A DNA stretch of 39,409 bases, from NCBI GenBank assembly GCA_937871935.1, contig CALMQI010000015.1, forward strand, positions 1 through 39,409, in the 5' to 3' direction. The notes under the pieces are model-generated. The model did not search any database. It was given only the letters and a program-made list of their open reading frames with translations, and was not told the origin of the DNA. The position numbers and the translations under genes were made by a program. Positions 7,330 through 15,029 of this stretch are shown here, piece after piece; position 1 is the first letter of the stretch, and each line of letters starts with the position of its first letter. This DNA is from an uncultured Burkholderiales bacterium. Lineage in GTDB: Bacteria; Pseudomonadota; Gammaproteobacteria; Burkholderiales; Burkholderiaceae_C.

Positions 7330-8657
7330 CGCCGGCCGAGACGCAGCCCGCGCCGTCACGGCTGCCGTCGATCCGGCGCCGCGTCGCGCGTGCGCTGCTC
7401 GGTTGGTCGCTGCTGGCCGGACTGGCGGTTGCGCTGGCGGTCGCGATGGCGGTGCAGGAAGAGGTCGACGAGCTGCTCGATGACACGCTGCGCGCGTCGA
7501 CCGACGTGCTCGGCGGGCTGCTCGCCACGCAGGCCGACGGCCTGGTCGCCGGCCAGACGCCGATGGTGCAGGCGGTCGGCGCCGGTGGCAGTGACGAACG
7601 TTTTGCCTGGCAGCTGATCGGCGCCGACGGCACGATGCTGCTGCGCTCGCCGCGTGCACCGGTCGAGCCGTTCCGTGAGGCACACGGTACCGGCTTTGCC
7701 GACACCCCGCACTGGCGCATCTTCGGCCAGGCTCTCGGCGGCGGTCGGCTGCTGGTGGTGGCGCAGTCGCGCACCGAACGCGCCGAGGCCCGCTTCGAGG
7801 CCGGCATCCATGCCGTGCTGGCCGCGCTGGCGGTGGGCTTGCTGGGTTACGTGTCGCTGCGCGCAACGTTGCGCCACGAGCTCGCGCCGCTGCAGACGCT
7901 GTCGCAGCGCCTGAGCGGCTTCGACCCGCTGCAGGGCAACGCCACGCTGGGCGATGCCGAGCGGGCCGAGCTCGCGCCGGTGCATGGTGCGATCAACAGC
8001 CTGGCACAGCGGCTGGCGCGCCGTGTCGCCAGCGAACGGGGCTTCAGCGCGCATGCGGCGCATGCACTGCGCACACCGCTGGCCGGCATCGACGCGCAGC
8101 TCGCAGTCGCCCAGCGCGAGTGCCCGCCGGCGCTGCTGCCGCGGCTGACGCGGGTGCGCGACGCGTCGCGGCGCCTGCAGCAGGTGGTGGCGGCGCTGCT
8201 GGCGCTGTTTCGCAGCGGCACCGAGCCGCAGCGCCAGCGCGTCGCGCTCGACGCACTGGTCGGCCGGCTGCCGCTCGACGGCATCGCGGTCGACGTGCAG
8301 CGCGGCGCGGTCGTCGACGCCGATCCCGACCTGCTGGCCGCAGCGCTGTTGAACCTGCTCGACAACTCGCTGCGCCACGGTGCGAAGCACGCGCGACTCA
8401 GTGCACCGGCAGCCGATTGCGTGCGGCTGCACGACGACGGCCCCGGCGTGCCGACCGCACGGCGAGTGGCGCTGCAGACGGCGCTCGGCGACGCGCGCTA
8501 CGAAGGCCACACCGGCCTCGGCCTGATGCTGGCCGATGTGGTGGCGCGCGCCCATGGCGGGCGGCTCGTGCTGCCCGAGCCGGAAGACGGGCACGGCTTC
8601 GCAGTCGAGCTGCGCCTGGCCGCAGCGCACGAGCCGGCCTCACTGACGTCACGCTGA
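7326..8657 (+). CDS. Sensor histidine kinase of the PmrB/QseC type
   Basis: The 443-residue kinase begins at a GTG (7326) that overlaps the regulator stop. It has a membrane helix at ~22-44, a short periplasmic sensor domain (~45-160) and a second helix at ~162-180. A HAMP-like linker, a dimerisation domain with H246 in AAHALRTPL, and an ATPase domain (NLLDNSLRHG N-box, DDGPGVP G1 box, GLGLML G2 box) follow. The Glu that normally follows the phospho-His is Ala here (HALRTP), a change also seen in other sensor kinases. The ATP lid between G1 and G2 is short. It presumably senses an envelope signal such as cationic peptides or metal, and controls the adjacent regulator and eptA. Confidence 0.9.
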   Translation: MTPAETQPAPSRLPSIRRRVARALLGWSLLAGLAVALAVAMAVQEEVDELLDDTLRASTDVLGGLLATQADGLVAGQTPMVQAVGAGGSDERFAWQLIGADGTMLLRSPRAPVEPFREAHGTGFADTPHWRIFGQALGGGRLLVVAQSRTERAEARFEAGIHAVLAALAVGLLGYVSLRATLRHELAPLQTLSQRLSGFDPLQGNATLGDAERAELAPVHGAINSLAQRLARRVASERGFSAHAAHALRTPLAGIDAQLAVAQRECPPALLPRLTRVRDASRRLQQVVAALLALFRSGTEPQRQRVALDALVGRLPLDGIAVDVQRGAVVDADPDLLAAALLNLLDNSLRHGAKHARLSAPAADCVRLHDDGPGVPTARRVALQTALGDARYEGHTGLGLMLADVVARAHGGRLVLPEPEDGHGFAVELRLAAAHEPASLTSR

Positions 8658-8816
8658 CGTTGCGCCGACGGCGCTCTTGCATCGCGAACACGCGTTGCTG
8701 CTTCGCTCCTGTTGCAGAAGCGGCGTCAGTTTGTGTTGGCCAGGCGTCAGAGCATGGTCAGTCGCCTGCCCAATGATGCGCCACTGATGTCGGACCATTC
8801 CGACAAGGAGACAAAC

Positions 8817-9125
8817 ATGGAAGTGAATCTCGCCAGTCGCATCGCGAGCCATCCCAAATACCAGGAGCTGAAGGCCAAGCGCACCGCGTTCGGCTGGTGG
8901 CTGTCGCTGGCCGGGATGATCGCGTACTACGGCTTCATTCTGCTGGTCGCCTTCAACAAGCCGCTGCTCGCGCAGAAGCTGGGCACCGGCGTCACCACGG
9001 TGGGCATGCCGCTGGGCGTGGCCGTCATCGTGTTCACGATCGTCATCACCTGGATCTACGTGCGGCGCGCCAACAGCGAGTTCGACGCTCTCACGGACCA
9101 GATCGTCAAGGGAGCCGTCAAATGA
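8817..9125 (+). CDS. DUF485 family small membrane protein (YjcH-like)
   Basis: The 102-residue protein has two membrane helices (about 26-48 and 61-82) and the family-typical N-terminus with a conserved basic stretch ([17 protein letters not shown]). DUF485 proteins are almost always encoded directly before acetate permease ActP, as here, where the stop overlaps the actP start (ATGA). They are thought to be an accessory or small subunit of that transporter; the molecular role is not firmly established. A strong Shine-Dalgarno (AAGGAG, 8805-8810) six bases before the ATG fixes the start. Confidence 0.93.
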   Translation: MEVNLASRIASHPKYQELKAKRTAFGWWLSLAGMIAYYGFILLVAFNKPLLAQKLGTGVTTVGMPLGVAVIVFTIVITWIYVRRANSEFDALTDQIVKGAVK

Positions 9126-10825
9126 GATTCACCACACAGAGCGCGAAGACGCTGTTCAAGCTGCTGGTCGGCACGGCGCTCGCCGTCGCCGGCGTGGCGG
9201 CGTTCGCCGCCGGGGCCGACCTCGGCCAGGCGCAGAAGCAGGCCACCAACTGGGTGGCGATCGGCATGTTCGGCATCTTTGTGCTGGCCACCCTGGGCAT
9301 CACCAAGTGGGCCGCGGCCAAGACCAAGAGCGCCTCCGATTTCTATACCGCCGGTGGCGGCATCACCGGCTTCCAGAACGGCCTGGCGATCGCCGGCGAC
9401 TACATGTCGGCGGCCTCCTTTCTCGGCATCTCGGGTCTGGTGTTCGCCAACGGTTTCGACGGCCTGATCTTCTCGATCGGCTGGCTGGTCGGCTGGCCGG
9501 TCATCACCTTCCTGATGGCCGAGCGCCTGCGCAACCTGGGCAAGTTCACCTTCGCCGACGTGGCCGGCTACCGCTTCAGCCAGACGCCGATCCGCATCTT
9601 CGCGGCCTCGGGCTCGCTGGTGGTGGTGGCCTTCTACATGATCGCGCAGATGGTCGGCGCCGGGCAGCTGATCAAGCTGCTGTTCGGCATGGACTACCTG
9701 TACGCCGAGATCCTGGTCGGCTCGATCATGATGATGTACGTGCTGTTCGGCGGCATGACCGCGACCACCTGGGTGCAGATCATCAAGGCCTGCATGCTGC
9801 TGGGCGGCGCGACCTTCATGGCGCTGATGGTGCTGATCCAGTTCGGCTTCTCGCCCGAGGCGATGTTCGCCAAGGCGATCGAGGTGCACTCGAAGAAGGA
9901 CGCCATCATGGCGCCCGGCGCACTGATCAAGGACCCGATCTCGGCCATCTCGGTCGGCATGGCGCTGATGTTCGGCACCGCCGGACTGCCGCACATCCTG
10001 ATGCGCTTCTTCACCGTGCCCAACGCCAAGGAAGCACGCAAGTCGGTCGGCTGGGCCACCACCTGGATCGGCTACTTCTACATCCTCACGTTCATCATCG
10101 GCTTCGGCGCCATCACCAACCTGATCCCGAATCCGGCCAACTACTTCGTCGGCGGCGATGTCGCCAAGGGCCTGGTCGGCGGCGGCAACATGGCGGCCGT
10201 GCACCTGGCCGGCGCGGTGGGCGGCAACTGGTTCCTCGGCTTCATCTCGGCGGTGGCCTTCGCCACCATCCTGGCGGTGGTGGCCGGCCTGACGCTGTCG
10301 GGTGCCTCGGCGGTGTCGCACGACCTGTACGCTTCGGTGTGGCGCAAGGGCCGCGTCGACCAGGCGCAGGAACTGCGTGTGTCGAAGATCACCACGGTGT
10401 GCCTGGGCATCATCGCGGTCGTGCTCGGTATCGCGTTCGAGAAGGAAAACGTCGCCTACATGGTGATGCTGGCCTTCGTGATCGCGGCGTCGGCCAACTT
10501 CCCGGTGCTGTTCATGTCGGTGCTGTGGAAGGGCTGCACCACCAAGGGTGCGGTGACCGGCGGCTTCGTCGGCCTGGTGGCGGCGGTGGCGCTGACCATC
10601 GGCTCGGCCAGCGTGTGGGAGGCCGTGATGCACAACCCCGCGGGTTCGGCCTGGTTCCCGTACAACTCGGCGGCGATCTTCTCGATTCCGCTGGCCTTCA
10701 TCACCATCTGGCTGGTGTCGGTGCTGGACCGCAGCGCCCGCGGCGCGCAGGACCGTGCCGGTTATCCTGCGCAGGAAGTGCGCTCGGAGACGGGCATCGG
10801 CGCCTCAGGGGCCAGCGGGCATTGA
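9122..10825 (+). CDS. actP: Cation/acetate symporter ActP (SSS family)
   Basis: The 567-residue protein has an apparent N-terminal signal-like helix (ending around [10 protein letters not shown]) and about 13 further membrane helices. It carries the sodium:solute symporter hallmarks, including the [31 protein letters not shown] region diagnostic of ActP and [15 protein letters not shown]. It imports acetate and similar short monocarboxylates (glycolate, propionate) with Na+ or H+. Acetyl-CoA synthetase, often nearby, is not in the window. It is coupled to the DUF485 gene by a 4-base overlap and followed by a good intrinsic terminator at 10849-10880. The C-terminal 40 residues are polar and cytoplasmic. 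Confidence 0.94.
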   Translation: MRFTTQSAKTLFKLLVGTALAVAGVAAFAAGADLGQAQKQATNWVAIGMFGIFVLATLGITKWAAAKTKSASDFYTAGGGITGFQNGLAIAGDYMSAASFLGISGLVFANGFDGLIFSIGWLVGWPVITFLMAERLRNLGKFTFADVAGYRFSQTPIRIFAASGSLVVVAFYMIAQMVGAGQLIKLLFGMDYLYAEILVGSIMMMYVLFGGMTATTWVQIIKACMLLGGATFMALMVLIQFGFSPEAMFAKAIEVHSKKDAIMAPGALIKDPISAISVGMALMFGTAGLPHILMRFFTVPNAKEARKSVGWATTWIGYFYILTFIIGFGAITNLIPNPANYFVGGDVAKGLVGGGNMAAVHLAGAVGGNWFLGFISAVAFATILAVVAGLTLSGASAVSHDLYASVWRKGRVDQAQELRVSKITTVCLGIIAVVLGIAFEKENVAYMVMLAFVIAASANFPVLFMSVLWKGCTTKGAVTGGFVGLVAAVALTIGSASVWEAVMHNPAGSAWFPYNSAAIFSIPLAFITIWLVSVLDRSARGAQDRAGYPAQEVRSETGIGASGASGH

Positions 10826-10848
10826 GCGGCCCGGGTTCTCTCCTTCGG

Positions 10849-10880
10849 GGGACTGCGGGCACAGGGTCCGCAGTCCCTTT
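10849..10880 (+). terminator. Intrinsic terminator after actP
   Basis: A perfect 10-base inverted repeat (10849-10858 with 10868-10877, arms GGGACTGCGG and CCGCAGTCCC) closes a 9-base loop and is followed by TTT and, after CG, a second T-rich run. It lies 24 bases after the actP stop and just before the DUF294 gene, so that gene probably has its own promoter or depends on read-through. Confidence 0.75.
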
Positions 10881-10892
10881 CGTCCTTTGGTC

Positions 10893-12323
10893 ATGAACGC
10901 GACTACACCTCCCGACGCGCAACGCGAGATGCTCTCGCTGGTGACGGCGCGCATCCGCGACGCCTACATCCGCAAGCCGGTGACCGTGGACGGCGAGCGC
11001 GACGTGGTCAGCGTGTGCCGCCACATGGCCGAGCAGCGTGTCACCTACGTGCTGGTGCGCGACGGCGAGCGCCTGGGCATGTTCACCACCACCGACCTGC
11101 GTGACGCGCTGGCCGGCGCGTTGCCGGTCCAGCAGCTGGCGGTGCGCGACTGCGCGCGTTTCGACCTCGTCGCCGTCGACCCCGACACCGACCTGTTCGA
11201 GGCGCTGTGGCTGATGGTGCGGCATCGCGTGCACCGGCTGGTGGTGCGCGAGCACGGCGAGGTGGTCGGCGTGCTGGGTCAACTCGACCTGGTGAGCCTG
11301 GTCGCCAACCACTCTCATATCGTCGCGGTGCAGATCGACGACGCCACCTCGGTGGCCGAGCTGAAGTCCGCGGCGCAGCGCATCGACGACATGGTGGTGC
11401 TGCTGCACGACAGCGGCATCAAGATCGAACGCATCTCGCGGCTGGTCGGCGAGCTGAACACGCGGCTGTTCGCCAAGCTGTGGCTCATGGTGGCGCCGAG
11501 CGACCTGCTGGCCAACAGCTGCCTGCTGGTGATGGGCAGCGAAGGCCGCGGCGAGCAGATCCTGAAGACCGACCAGGACAATGCGCTCCTGCTGCGCGAC
11601 GGCGTGGACGTCGATGGCGTCGAGCAGGTGGCCGAGCGCTTCAGCCAGGCCTTGGCCGAACTGGGTTATCCGCCCTGCCCGGGTGACATCATGGTCACCA
11701 ACCCGCTCTGGCGCCAGCCGGTCAGCGGCTTTCGCGCGACGTTGCGCGAGTGGGTCTTCGGCGCCGACCCGGACGGCCCGATGCGGCTGGCGATCTTTTT
11801 CGACGCGGCCTGCGTGGCAGGCGACGCACGACTGCTCGAGGCGGCGCGCCTGCACCTGGAGAACATCCTCGTCGACAACGATGCGTTCCTGGCGCGCTTT
11901 GCCAGCGCAGCCGACCAGTTCAGCGAGAGCAGTCCCTGGTGGAGCTGGCTGACGACGCGCCGTGACGAGCAGGTGCTCGACCTGAAGAAGCTCGGCACCT
12001 TTCCGATCGTGCACGGTGTGCGCGCGCTGGCTCTGCGCCATCGCGTTCGCGCCGTCGGTACCGTCGACCGGCTGCACGCGCTGGTGGCGTGCGGGGCGAT
12101 CGATGCGCCGCTGGCACGCGACCTGACGGACGCGCTGCACTTCATGATGGCGCTCAAGCTCAACCACCAGCTGCGTGAGCGCCGGCTCGGTCTGCAGCCG
12201 AGCAACCTGGTGCGCCCGGCGGAGCTCGGCACGCTGGAGCGCGAGCCCCTGCAGGACGCGCTGGCCATCATCCGGCGCTTCCGGGCGCTGCTGCGCCAGC
12301 AGTTCAAGCTCGACACGCTGTAG
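10893..12323 (+). CDS. CBS-pair / DUF294 nucleotidyltransferase-like signalling protein
   Basis: The 476-residue protein has two CBS motifs (~25-80 and ~88-140), a GlnD-like nucleotidyltransferase domain with GSEGRGEQILKTDQDNALLL (G215-S216; metal-binding D227 and D229), and a C-terminal DUF294_C helical domain (~330-470). Relatives often carry a cyclic-nucleotide domain in front; here it is absent. CBS pairs bind adenine nucleotides, so this may be a nucleotide-sensing transferase acting on a partner protein, but no substrate is known. From memory, the family commonly sits between actP and a DEDDh exonuclease gene, e.g. in Pseudomonas. Here the exonuclease is six kb away, beyond an ECF42 module. 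The ATG at 10893 lies inside the terminator-proximal region, without a clear Shine-Dalgarno. Confidence 0.88.
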   Translation: MNATTPPDAQREMLSLVTARIRDAYIRKPVTVDGERDVVSVCRHMAEQRVTYVLVRDGERLGMFTTTDLRDALAGALPVQQLAVRDCARFDLVAVDPDTDLFEALWLMVRHRVHRLVVREHGEVVGVLGQLDLVSLVANHSHIVAVQIDDATSVAELKSAAQRIDDMVVLLHDSGIKIERISRLVGELNTRLFAKLWLMVAPSDLLANSCLLVMGSEGRGEQILKTDQDNALLLRDGVDVDGVEQVAERFSQALAELGYPPCPGDIMVTNPLWRQPVSGFRATLREWVFGADPDGPMRLAIFFDAACVAGDARLLEAARLHLENILVDNDAFLARFASAADQFSESSPWWSWLTTRRDEQVLDLKKLGTFPIVHGVRALALRHRVRAVGTVDRLHALVACGAIDAPLARDLTDALHFMMALKLNHQLRERRLGLQPSNLVRPAELGTLEREPLQDALAIIRRFRALLRQQFKLDTL

Positions 12324-12405
12324 GGCGTTTCGGCCCCCGCGCCCCCGCGCCGCGGACAGCGATGCTTTAATCGGTGCCCTCTTCGCCGATACCGACGAGC
12401 GCCCC

Positions 12406-12768
12406 ATGGCCTACATGCTCTTGATGATCGAGCCGCCCACGCAGCGGGCCTCACGCAGCCGCCAGGAGGGCGAGCGTGTCTATGCGCGCATGCAGCGTTT
12501 CGCCGCCGAACTGCAGGAACAAGGCGTGCTGCGCGGCGTGGAGTCGCTTGCCGTGGAGTCTGCAGCGCGCGTGCAGGTGCACGAGGGCCGGCCCAGGGTG
12601 CTCGACGGCCCGTTCGCCGAAGCCAAGGAGATGGTCGGCGGCTTCTTCCTGGTCGATGTGACCACGCGCGAGGAGGCGCTCGCCATCGCGGCGCGCTGCC
12701 CGGCGGCCGAATGGTGCACGGTGGAGGTGCGCGCGCTGGGGCCCTGTTTCCTGGAAAGCCGCGCCTAG
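12406..12768 (+). CDS. YCII/DGPF-domain protein 1
   Basis: The 120-residue single-domain protein is of the YCII superfamily, with the DGPF motif in VLDGPFAEAKEMVGGFFLVDV and the N-terminal strand MAYMLLMIE. DGPF proteins have a dimeric ferredoxin-like fold and are characteristic neighbours of ECF42 sigma factors, one of which is encoded two genes downstream. Their biochemical role is unknown; a putative active-site His/Asp pair has been suggested for the wider YCII family. The start at 12406 gives the standard family N-terminus. A CTTTAAT at 12365-12371 could be a -10 element, but I see no matching -35. Confidence 0.88.
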   Translation: MAYMLLMIEPPTQRASRSRQEGERVYARMQRFAAELQEQGVLRGVESLAVESAARVQVHEGRPRVLDGPFAEAKEMVGGFFLVDVTTREEALAIAARCPAAEWCTVEVRALGPCFLESRA

Positions 12769-12800
12769 GCGTTCCCCGGGTTTGTTCGCGTCGCTCCGAT

Positions 12801-12827
12801 TGTCGAAACCGGCCCGGCCCGGCCGTC
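12801..12827 (+). promoter_or_regulatory. ECF42-type promoter before the second DGPF gene
   Basis: TGTCGA at 12801-12806 and CGTC at 12824-12827 are separated by 17 bases. This matches the -35 (TGTCGA) and -10 (CGA/TC) signature described for the ECF42 sigma group in Streptomyces. It lies about 40 bases before the DGPF2 start and would drive DGPF2 and the ECF42 gene itself, giving autoregulation. Confidence 0.6.
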
Positions 12828-12865
12828 GTGGGAGTGTCAGCCCAACCCCACGATGGAGTGACGCC

Positions 12866-13297
12866 ATGCGATTCATGATCCTGGTGAAAGCCACCCGCGA
12901 GTCCGAAGCCGGCGCGACGCCCGGCGAGGCCCTGTTCGCCGCGATGGCGGACTTCCATGAGCAGCTGGCGCGCGCCGGCGTGCTGCTCGACGCCGCCGGC
13001 CTGCAGCCGAGCGCCAGGGCCTGGCGCGTGCAGTACGACGGCGCACAACACCGTGTCATCGACGGCCCGTTTGCCGAAACCAAGGAGCTGGTCGCCGGCT
13101 ACACGCTGATCCAGACGCGCAGCCGCGACGAGGCGCTCGAATGGACGCGGCGCTTCCCGAACCCGGCGGTCGACGGCGGCATCGCCGAGATCGAGGTGCG
13201 CCAGCTGTTCGAGCTCGACGACTTTGCGCCCAGCCCCGGCGTGAACCGGTTTCGCGAGCTCGGCCTTGGCACCGCCGCATCCGCCGGCCGCGACTGA
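12866..13297 (+). CDS. YCII/DGPF-domain protein 2
   Basis: This 143-residue protein of the same family as the gene before it has the N-terminal strand MRFMILVKAT, the DGPF motif in VIDGPFAETKELVAGYTLI, and the conserved RFPNP and ISxIEVR-like C-terminal strand (GGIAEIEVRQLFE). GGAG at 12855-12858, seven bases before the ATG, fixes the start. It ends three bases before the ECF42 sigma gene, so they form one transcription unit behind the ECF42-like promoter. Function unknown; the linkage suggests it is a target or a partner of the sigma factor. Confidence 0.9.
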   Translation: MRFMILVKATRESEAGATPGEALFAAMADFHEQLARAGVLLDAAGLQPSARAWRVQYDGAQHRVIDGPFAETKELVAGYTLIQTRSRDEALEWTRRFPNPAVDGGIAEIEVRQLFELDDFAPSPGVNRFRELGLGTAASAGRD

Positions 13298-13300
13298 GGC

Positions 13301-14611
13301 ATGCCCGGCGCCGCCACGACCGACGTGCACCGGGCCATCGAGGCGGTCTGGCGCATCGAGTCGGCCAAGGTGGTGGCGGTGCTCGCGCGTTTGGTGCGCG
13401 ACATCGGCTGGGCCGAGGAGCTGGCGCAGGACGCGCTGGTGGCCGCACTCGAGCACTGGCCACGCGACGGCGTGCCCGACAACCCCGGCGCCTGGCTGAT
13501 GACCACCGCCAAGCACCGCGCGCTCGACCGGCTGCGCCAGGCCGCGCTGCAGGCGCGCAAGCACGACGAGCTGGGCGCCGACGCCGACGCGCGTGGCGAT
13601 CACGTGGTGCCCGACATCGTCGACGCGGTGGCCGCGGCGCAGGCCGATCCGATCGGCGACGACCTGCTGCGCCTGATCTTCACCGCCTGCCATCCGGTGC
13701 TGAAGCCCGACGCCCGCATCGCGCTGACGCTCAAGCTGCTGGGCGGCCTGTCGACCGAGGAGATCGCGCGTGCCTTCCTGGCCACCGAGCCGACCATCGC
13801 GCAGCGCATCGTGCGCGCCAAGCGCACGCTCACCGCGGCGCGTGTGGCGTTCGAGTTGCCGCAGGGCGACGGCCTGCAGCAGCGCCTGGCCTCGGTGCTG
13901 GAGGTGGTGTACGCGATCTTCAACGAAGGCTACACGGCCACGCGTGGTGACGACTGGATGCGGCCAGCCCTGATGCAGGAGGCGCTGCGCCTGGCCCGCA
14001 TGCTGGCCGGGCTGGCGCCGCACGAGAGCGAGGTGCAGGGCCTGCTCGCGCTGATGGAGCTGCAGGCCTCGCGCGACGCGGCGCGCACCGATGCGGCCGG
14101 GCGCCCGGTGCTGCTGGCGCAGCAGGACCGCCAGCGCTGGGACCGGCTGCTCATCCGGCGCGGCCTGCTGGCGCTGCAGCGCGCACAGGCACTGGCCGGC
14201 AGCGCCGGCGGCGCGCTCGGGCCCTATGCGCTGCAGGCCGCCATCGCGGCCTGCCACGCACGGGCGGCAGACGCCGCCGCCACCGACTGGGCCGGCATCG
14301 TGGCCTTGTACGACGCGCTCGAGCAGGTGGCGCCGTCGCCGGTGGTGCGACTGAACCGGGCGGTGGCCGTCGGCATGGCATTCGGCCCCGAGGCCGCGCT
14401 CGAACTGGTCGACGCGCTGCGCGACGATGCGGCGCTGCGCGACTACCAGTGGCTGCCGAGCGTGCGGGCCGACCTGCTCGACAAGCTCGGCCGCCGCGAC
14501 GAGGCGCGCGCCGAGTGGCAGCACGCCGCCACGCTGGCCCGCAACGCGCGCGAACGCGAGCTGTTGCTGGCGCGCGCCCAAGGGCGCAGCGAAGGCACGG
14601 CCCCGAACTGA
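13301..14611 (+). CDS. ECF42-type RNA polymerase sigma factor with long C-terminal extension
   Basis: The 436-residue protein has sigma region 2 at ~8-75 (AEELAQDALVAALEHWP, then PGAWLMTTAKHRALDRLRQ), sigma region 4 at ~120-180 (LLGGLSTEEIARAFLATEPTIAQRIVRAKRTL) and a ~240-residue C-terminal TPR-like helical extension (DUF6596 type). This architecture, and the DGPF genes directly upstream, define the ECF42 group. Such sigmas have no anti-sigma factor; the C-terminal extension controls activity in the described cases. A matching promoter is present at 12801-12827. The module lies between the DUF294 gene and the sensor-kinase/exonuclease operon. The signal and regulon are unknown. Confidence 0.9.
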   Translation: MPGAATTDVHRAIEAVWRIESAKVVAVLARLVRDIGWAEELAQDALVAALEHWPRDGVPDNPGAWLMTTAKHRALDRLRQAALQARKHDELGADADARGDHVVPDIVDAVAAAQADPIGDDLLRLIFTACHPVLKPDARIALTLKLLGGLSTEEIARAFLATEPTIAQRIVRAKRTLTAARVAFELPQGDGLQQRLASVLEVVYAIFNEGYTATRGDDWMRPALMQEALRLARMLAGLAPHESEVQGLLALMELQASRDAARTDAAGRPVLLAQQDRQRWDRLLIRRGLLALQRAQALAGSAGGALGPYALQAAIAACHARAADAAATDWAGIVALYDALEQVAPSPVVRLNRAVAVGMAFGPEAALELVDALRDDAALRDYQWLPSVRADLLDKLGRRDEARAEWQHAATLARNARERELLLARAQGRSEGTAPN

Positions 14612-14618
14612 CCGGGGT

Positions 14619-14640
14619 CAACCCGGCGCCACCCGGGTTG
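14619..14640. other. Inverted repeat after the ECF42 gene
   Basis: A perfect 8-base inverted repeat (14619-14626 with 14633-14640) with a 6-base loop lies 8 bases after the sigma-factor stop. No T-run follows, so it may be only a weak or Rho-assisted terminator. The rest of the ~160-base gap up to 14773 shows nothing else I can name. Confidence 0.4.
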
Positions 14641-14772
14641 CGTCCCGCCGCGGTGAAGCCGGCGGCCGTCGGCCGAGGCTGCTGGCGCGTCAGACCACCG
14701 TCAGCGCCGGGGAGAACACTCGACGGACGAGAGAAACGCGGCCCACGAGGCCGCGCCACAGGAGACGACCGC

Positions 14773-14997
14773 ATGCGCGTTGCCGCGCCCGACCGAGGCC
14801 CCCTATCGCTGCGCGGCCCGCGCCTGGTCGGGCTGTTCGTCGCCAGCGCGCTGCTGCTGAATTTTCCGCTGCTCAGCCTGTTCGACCGCGACCTGCGGGT
14901 GTTCGGACTGCCGTTGCTGCCGCTGGCCCTGTTCTTCGTGTGGGCTCTGCTGATCGTGGTGCTGGCTGTCGTCAGCGAACGCGGCGCGGACGACTGA
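14773..14997 (+). CDS. Small two-helix membrane protein before the SLC5-type sensor kinase
   Basis: The 74-residue protein has two hydrophobic helices (about 18-36 and 44-66), a short loop FDRDLRVFG between them, and an acidic C-terminus (SERGADD). It resembles the small DUF3311-like proteins encoded next to sodium:solute symporter-type proteins, and in position it resembles the small CbrX ORF described upstream of the CbrA sensor kinase in Pseudomonas; both comparisons are from memory. Start: ATG at 14773 after AGGAGACGACC. It ends 32 bases before the sensor kinase and is probably co-transcribed. It may help assembly or gating of the transporter-like sensor; this is inference. Confidence 0.75.
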   Translation: MRVAAPDRGPLSLRGPRLVGLFVASALLLNFPLLSLFDRDLRVFGLPLLPLALFFVWALLIVVLAVVSERGADD

Positions 14998-15029
14998 CGC
15001 GGCGCACCGGATTCACGCACGCTCGAGGC

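Noticed and set aside
8738-8753. Possible sigma-54 promoter before DUF485-actP
   Set aside because: A GG and a GC are present, but 12 bases lie between them instead of the 10 required.
9056-10633. Open frame of about 525 codons opposite actP
   Set aside because: It is an antisense shadow; actP on the plus strand has clear symporter motifs and a Shine-Dalgarno-led operon.
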